Of a DNA stretch of 6,823 bases, positions 5,672 to 6,823 are shown piece after piece. The stretch is from a bacterium (GTDB lineage: Bacteria > SZUA-182 > SZUA-191). Within the stretch, counting starts at the first letter, position 1; each line of letters starts with the position of its first letter. Below the pieces are notes generated by a model, which searched no databases, was not told where the DNA came from, and saw only the letters and a program-made list of their open reading frames with translations. Position numbers and translations under genes: made by a program. The DNA is taken from the NCBI GenBank assembly GCA_003230535.1, contig QIEW01000192.1:1-6823 (forward strand), in the 5' to 3' direction.

Positions 5672-5787
5672 TACCGTTTATGGTTTTTGTGCAGTCAGGT
5701 CCTCAGACCTGACTGCGGTTTTAGGAGGTGTCAGATTTCCCGAATCTGACACCACAGAAGAACATTACGATTCATCCTGAAACGGTA
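5672..5787. repeat. Hairpin cluster enclosed by imperfect inverted arms
   Basis: TACCGTTTATGG (5672-5683) and CCTGAAACGGTA (5776-5787) pair at 10 of 12 positions and enclose the second copy of the 74-bp repeat. The arm sequence differs from the arms of the nuoH-nuoJ element, but the design is the same: outer inverted repeat, inner hairpins. The 12-bp arms could be chance. Confidence 0.35.
5684..5756 (+). repeat. 74-bp two-hairpin repeat, copy 2
   Basis: Matches 3326-3399 except for one missing G after the first hairpin and two T-to-C changes in the second loop. Hairpins: 5691-5716 with 11-bp arms GCAGTCAGGTC and GACCTGACTGC around CTCA, and 5727-5753 with arms GGTGTCAGATT and AATCTGACACC around TCCCG. 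Substitutions fall in the loop while both stems stay perfect, which hints that the folded form matters. It lies about 50 bp downstream of the regulator's stop codon and may mark the 3' end of that transcript. Confidence 0.9.
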
Positions 5788-5808
5788 TATTGGATATTTC
5801 CAAGCCCC

Positions 5809-6810
5809 TTAGTGGTCAATGTGGTGCTTTTTTAACCGGTAGCGAAATTTTGACCGGCTAAGACCGATAAGCTGGGCGGCTTTACTTTTGTTGTATGCGC
5901 ATCTCTCCAAGGCTTGAATAATTATGTCCCGCTCCAGCGTATCCAGGGAAATTCCATCAGGGGGGATGACAAAGCCGGGCGGCGGCACTCCCTTGGCGTT
6001 ATTGCGGATTGTGATATATCCCGGGAGGTCGCCTACGGCAATGATGCCGTTTTTGGAGAGGATTACCGCCCGTTCAATCACATTTTGTAATTCCCTGATA
6101 TTTCCCACCCAATAGTAACCAAGGAGGCACTCTAAGGCATGGGAGGATATCCTCTTAATTTGTTTGGCCATCCTCATGCCAAACATTTGAATGAAATAAT
6201 CGACCAAGAGAGTGATATCCTCTTCTCTCTCTCTCAGGGGCGGCAATGTAATGGGAAAGGCGTTTATTCTATACAACAGATCTTCCCTGAATTTCCCCTG
6301 GGCGATCAAGACGGACAAATCCTTGTTAGTGGCGGAAATTAACCTCACATCAGCTTTGAAACTGGAGGTCCCCCCCAGGCGCATAAATTCTTTTTCCTGC
6401 AAAACCCTTAAGAACTTGGCCTGAACCTGGGGACTCATATCACCGATCTCATCCAAAAAAAGCGTTCCCCCGTCGGCCAATTCAAACCGTCCCGGTTTAG
6501 TGATCATGGCGCCGGTAAACGCCCCTCTTTCATAGCCGAACAATTCGCTTTCCAGTAAATGTTCCGGAAAAGCAACACAATTTATAGCTATGAATTGGCC
6601 TCCGGCGCGATGACTATTGTAATGAATAGCTTTTGCCAATAATTCCTTGCCCGTACCGCTCTCCCCCAATAGAAGAATATTAGTATCAGTGCGTACGGCT
6701 TCACTGGTCAGCTCTAAGGCCTTCATCAGTTTCGGGGATTTGCCGATGATATATTCAAAGGTACAGTTTACATTGCAAACCCGATCTTCTACATAGCTTT
6801 TATTTCTCAT
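5809..6810 (-). CDS. Sigma-54 dependent transcriptional activator (NtrC family), possibly N-terminally incomplete
   Basis: The 333 visible residues hold a full AAA+ activator domain and a Fis-type HTH. It uses ATP hydrolysis to open sigma-54 RNA polymerase complexes from upstream enhancer sites. Visible motifs: IIGKSPKL start of the core (about 21-28), Walker A GESGTGKE (49-56), the sigma-54-contacting GAFTGA (96-101), Walker B GGTLFLDE (114-121), sensor I ISATNKDL (about 158-165), the arginine-finger region [14 protein letters not shown] (174-187), sensor II GNIREL (236-241, preceded by YYWV instead of the usual YPWP), and [19 protein letters not shown] (about 311-326). The ATG at 6810 has no ribosome site (TTGCTCCC precedes it) and the frame stays open to the window edge, so a receiver, PAS or GAF sensor domain may lie beyond the edge. 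Its target genes are unknown; nuo is the nearest candidate. Confidence 0.93.
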   Translation of the reverse strand: MRNKSYVEDRVCNVNCTFEYIIGKSPKLMKALELTSEAVRTDTNILLLGESGTGKELLAKAIHYNSHRAGGQFIAINCVAFPEHLLESELFGYERGAFTGAMITKPGRFELADGGTLFLDEIGDMSPQVQAKFLRVLQEKEFMRLGGTSSFKADVRLISATNKDLSVLIAQGKFREDLLYRINAFPITLPPLREREEDITLLVDYFIQMFGMRMAKQIKRISSHALECLLGYYWVGNIRELQNVIERAVILSKNGIIAVGDLPGYITIRNNAKGVPPPGFVIPPDGISLDTLERDIIIQALERCAYNKSKAAQLIGLSRSKFRYRLKKHHIDH

Positions 6811-6823
6811 GGGAGCAAGAAGA

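Overview
The window carries a bacterial chromosomal segment of moderate GC content with AT-rich gaps, and every gene I can support lies on the minus strand. Reading in the direction of transcription (right to left), it holds a sigma-54 (RpoN) dependent transcriptional activator, a tiny stand-alone Fis-type helix-turn-helix protein, and then a run of complex I (NADH dehydrogenase-like, Nuo) membrane-arm genes: nuoA, nuoH, nuoJ, nuoK, nuoM and the first 79 codons of a second nuoM that runs off the left edge. A sigma-54 activator next to a nuo cluster fits an anaerobic or syntrophic Desulfobacterota (former Deltaproteobacteria) or a relative such as Nitrospirota. No taxon-specific marker is present, so this is only a guess.

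Layout: 1-237 second NuoM (partial); 281-1873 NuoM; 1874-2063 gap with small hairpins; 2064-2366 NuoK; 2367-2660 gap filled by a 119-bp unit repeated in tandem; 2661-3221 NuoJ; 3222-3495 gap filled by a nested inverted-repeat (MITE-like) element with four hairpins; 3496-4566 NuoH; 4589-4951 NuoA; 4952-5088 leader with a perfect 26-bp palindrome; 5089-5289 Fis-like mini-protein; 5290-5808 long gap with a second copy of the 74-bp hairpin element; 5809-6810 sigma-54 activator, which may continue past the right edge.

Together the nuo genes would build the proton-pumping membrane arm of a complex I-like enzyme. The set is unusual. The usual 11-subunit order is A-B-C-D-H-I-J-K-L-M-N, but here A is followed directly by H, H by J, and K by M, so nuoB, C, D, I and L are absent from their usual places, and NuoM is duplicated in tandem. 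A tandem NuoM is the hallmark of the '2M' complex I described in the literature, in which a fourth antiporter-like subunit is thought to raise the number of protons pumped. The peripheral-arm genes must be elsewhere, or another electron-input module is used.

The second theme is repeats. Three of the gaps inside the nuo run hold hairpins or duplicated sequence. Hairpins with a shared stem core (roughly GTCAGGT) and 4-5 nt loops occur in the K-M gap, the H-J gap and downstream of the activator gene. They look like a REP- or MITE-type family that has invaded this operon. The activator and the Fis-like mini-protein are related to each other and could control the nuo genes, but no convincing sigma-54 promoter was found.
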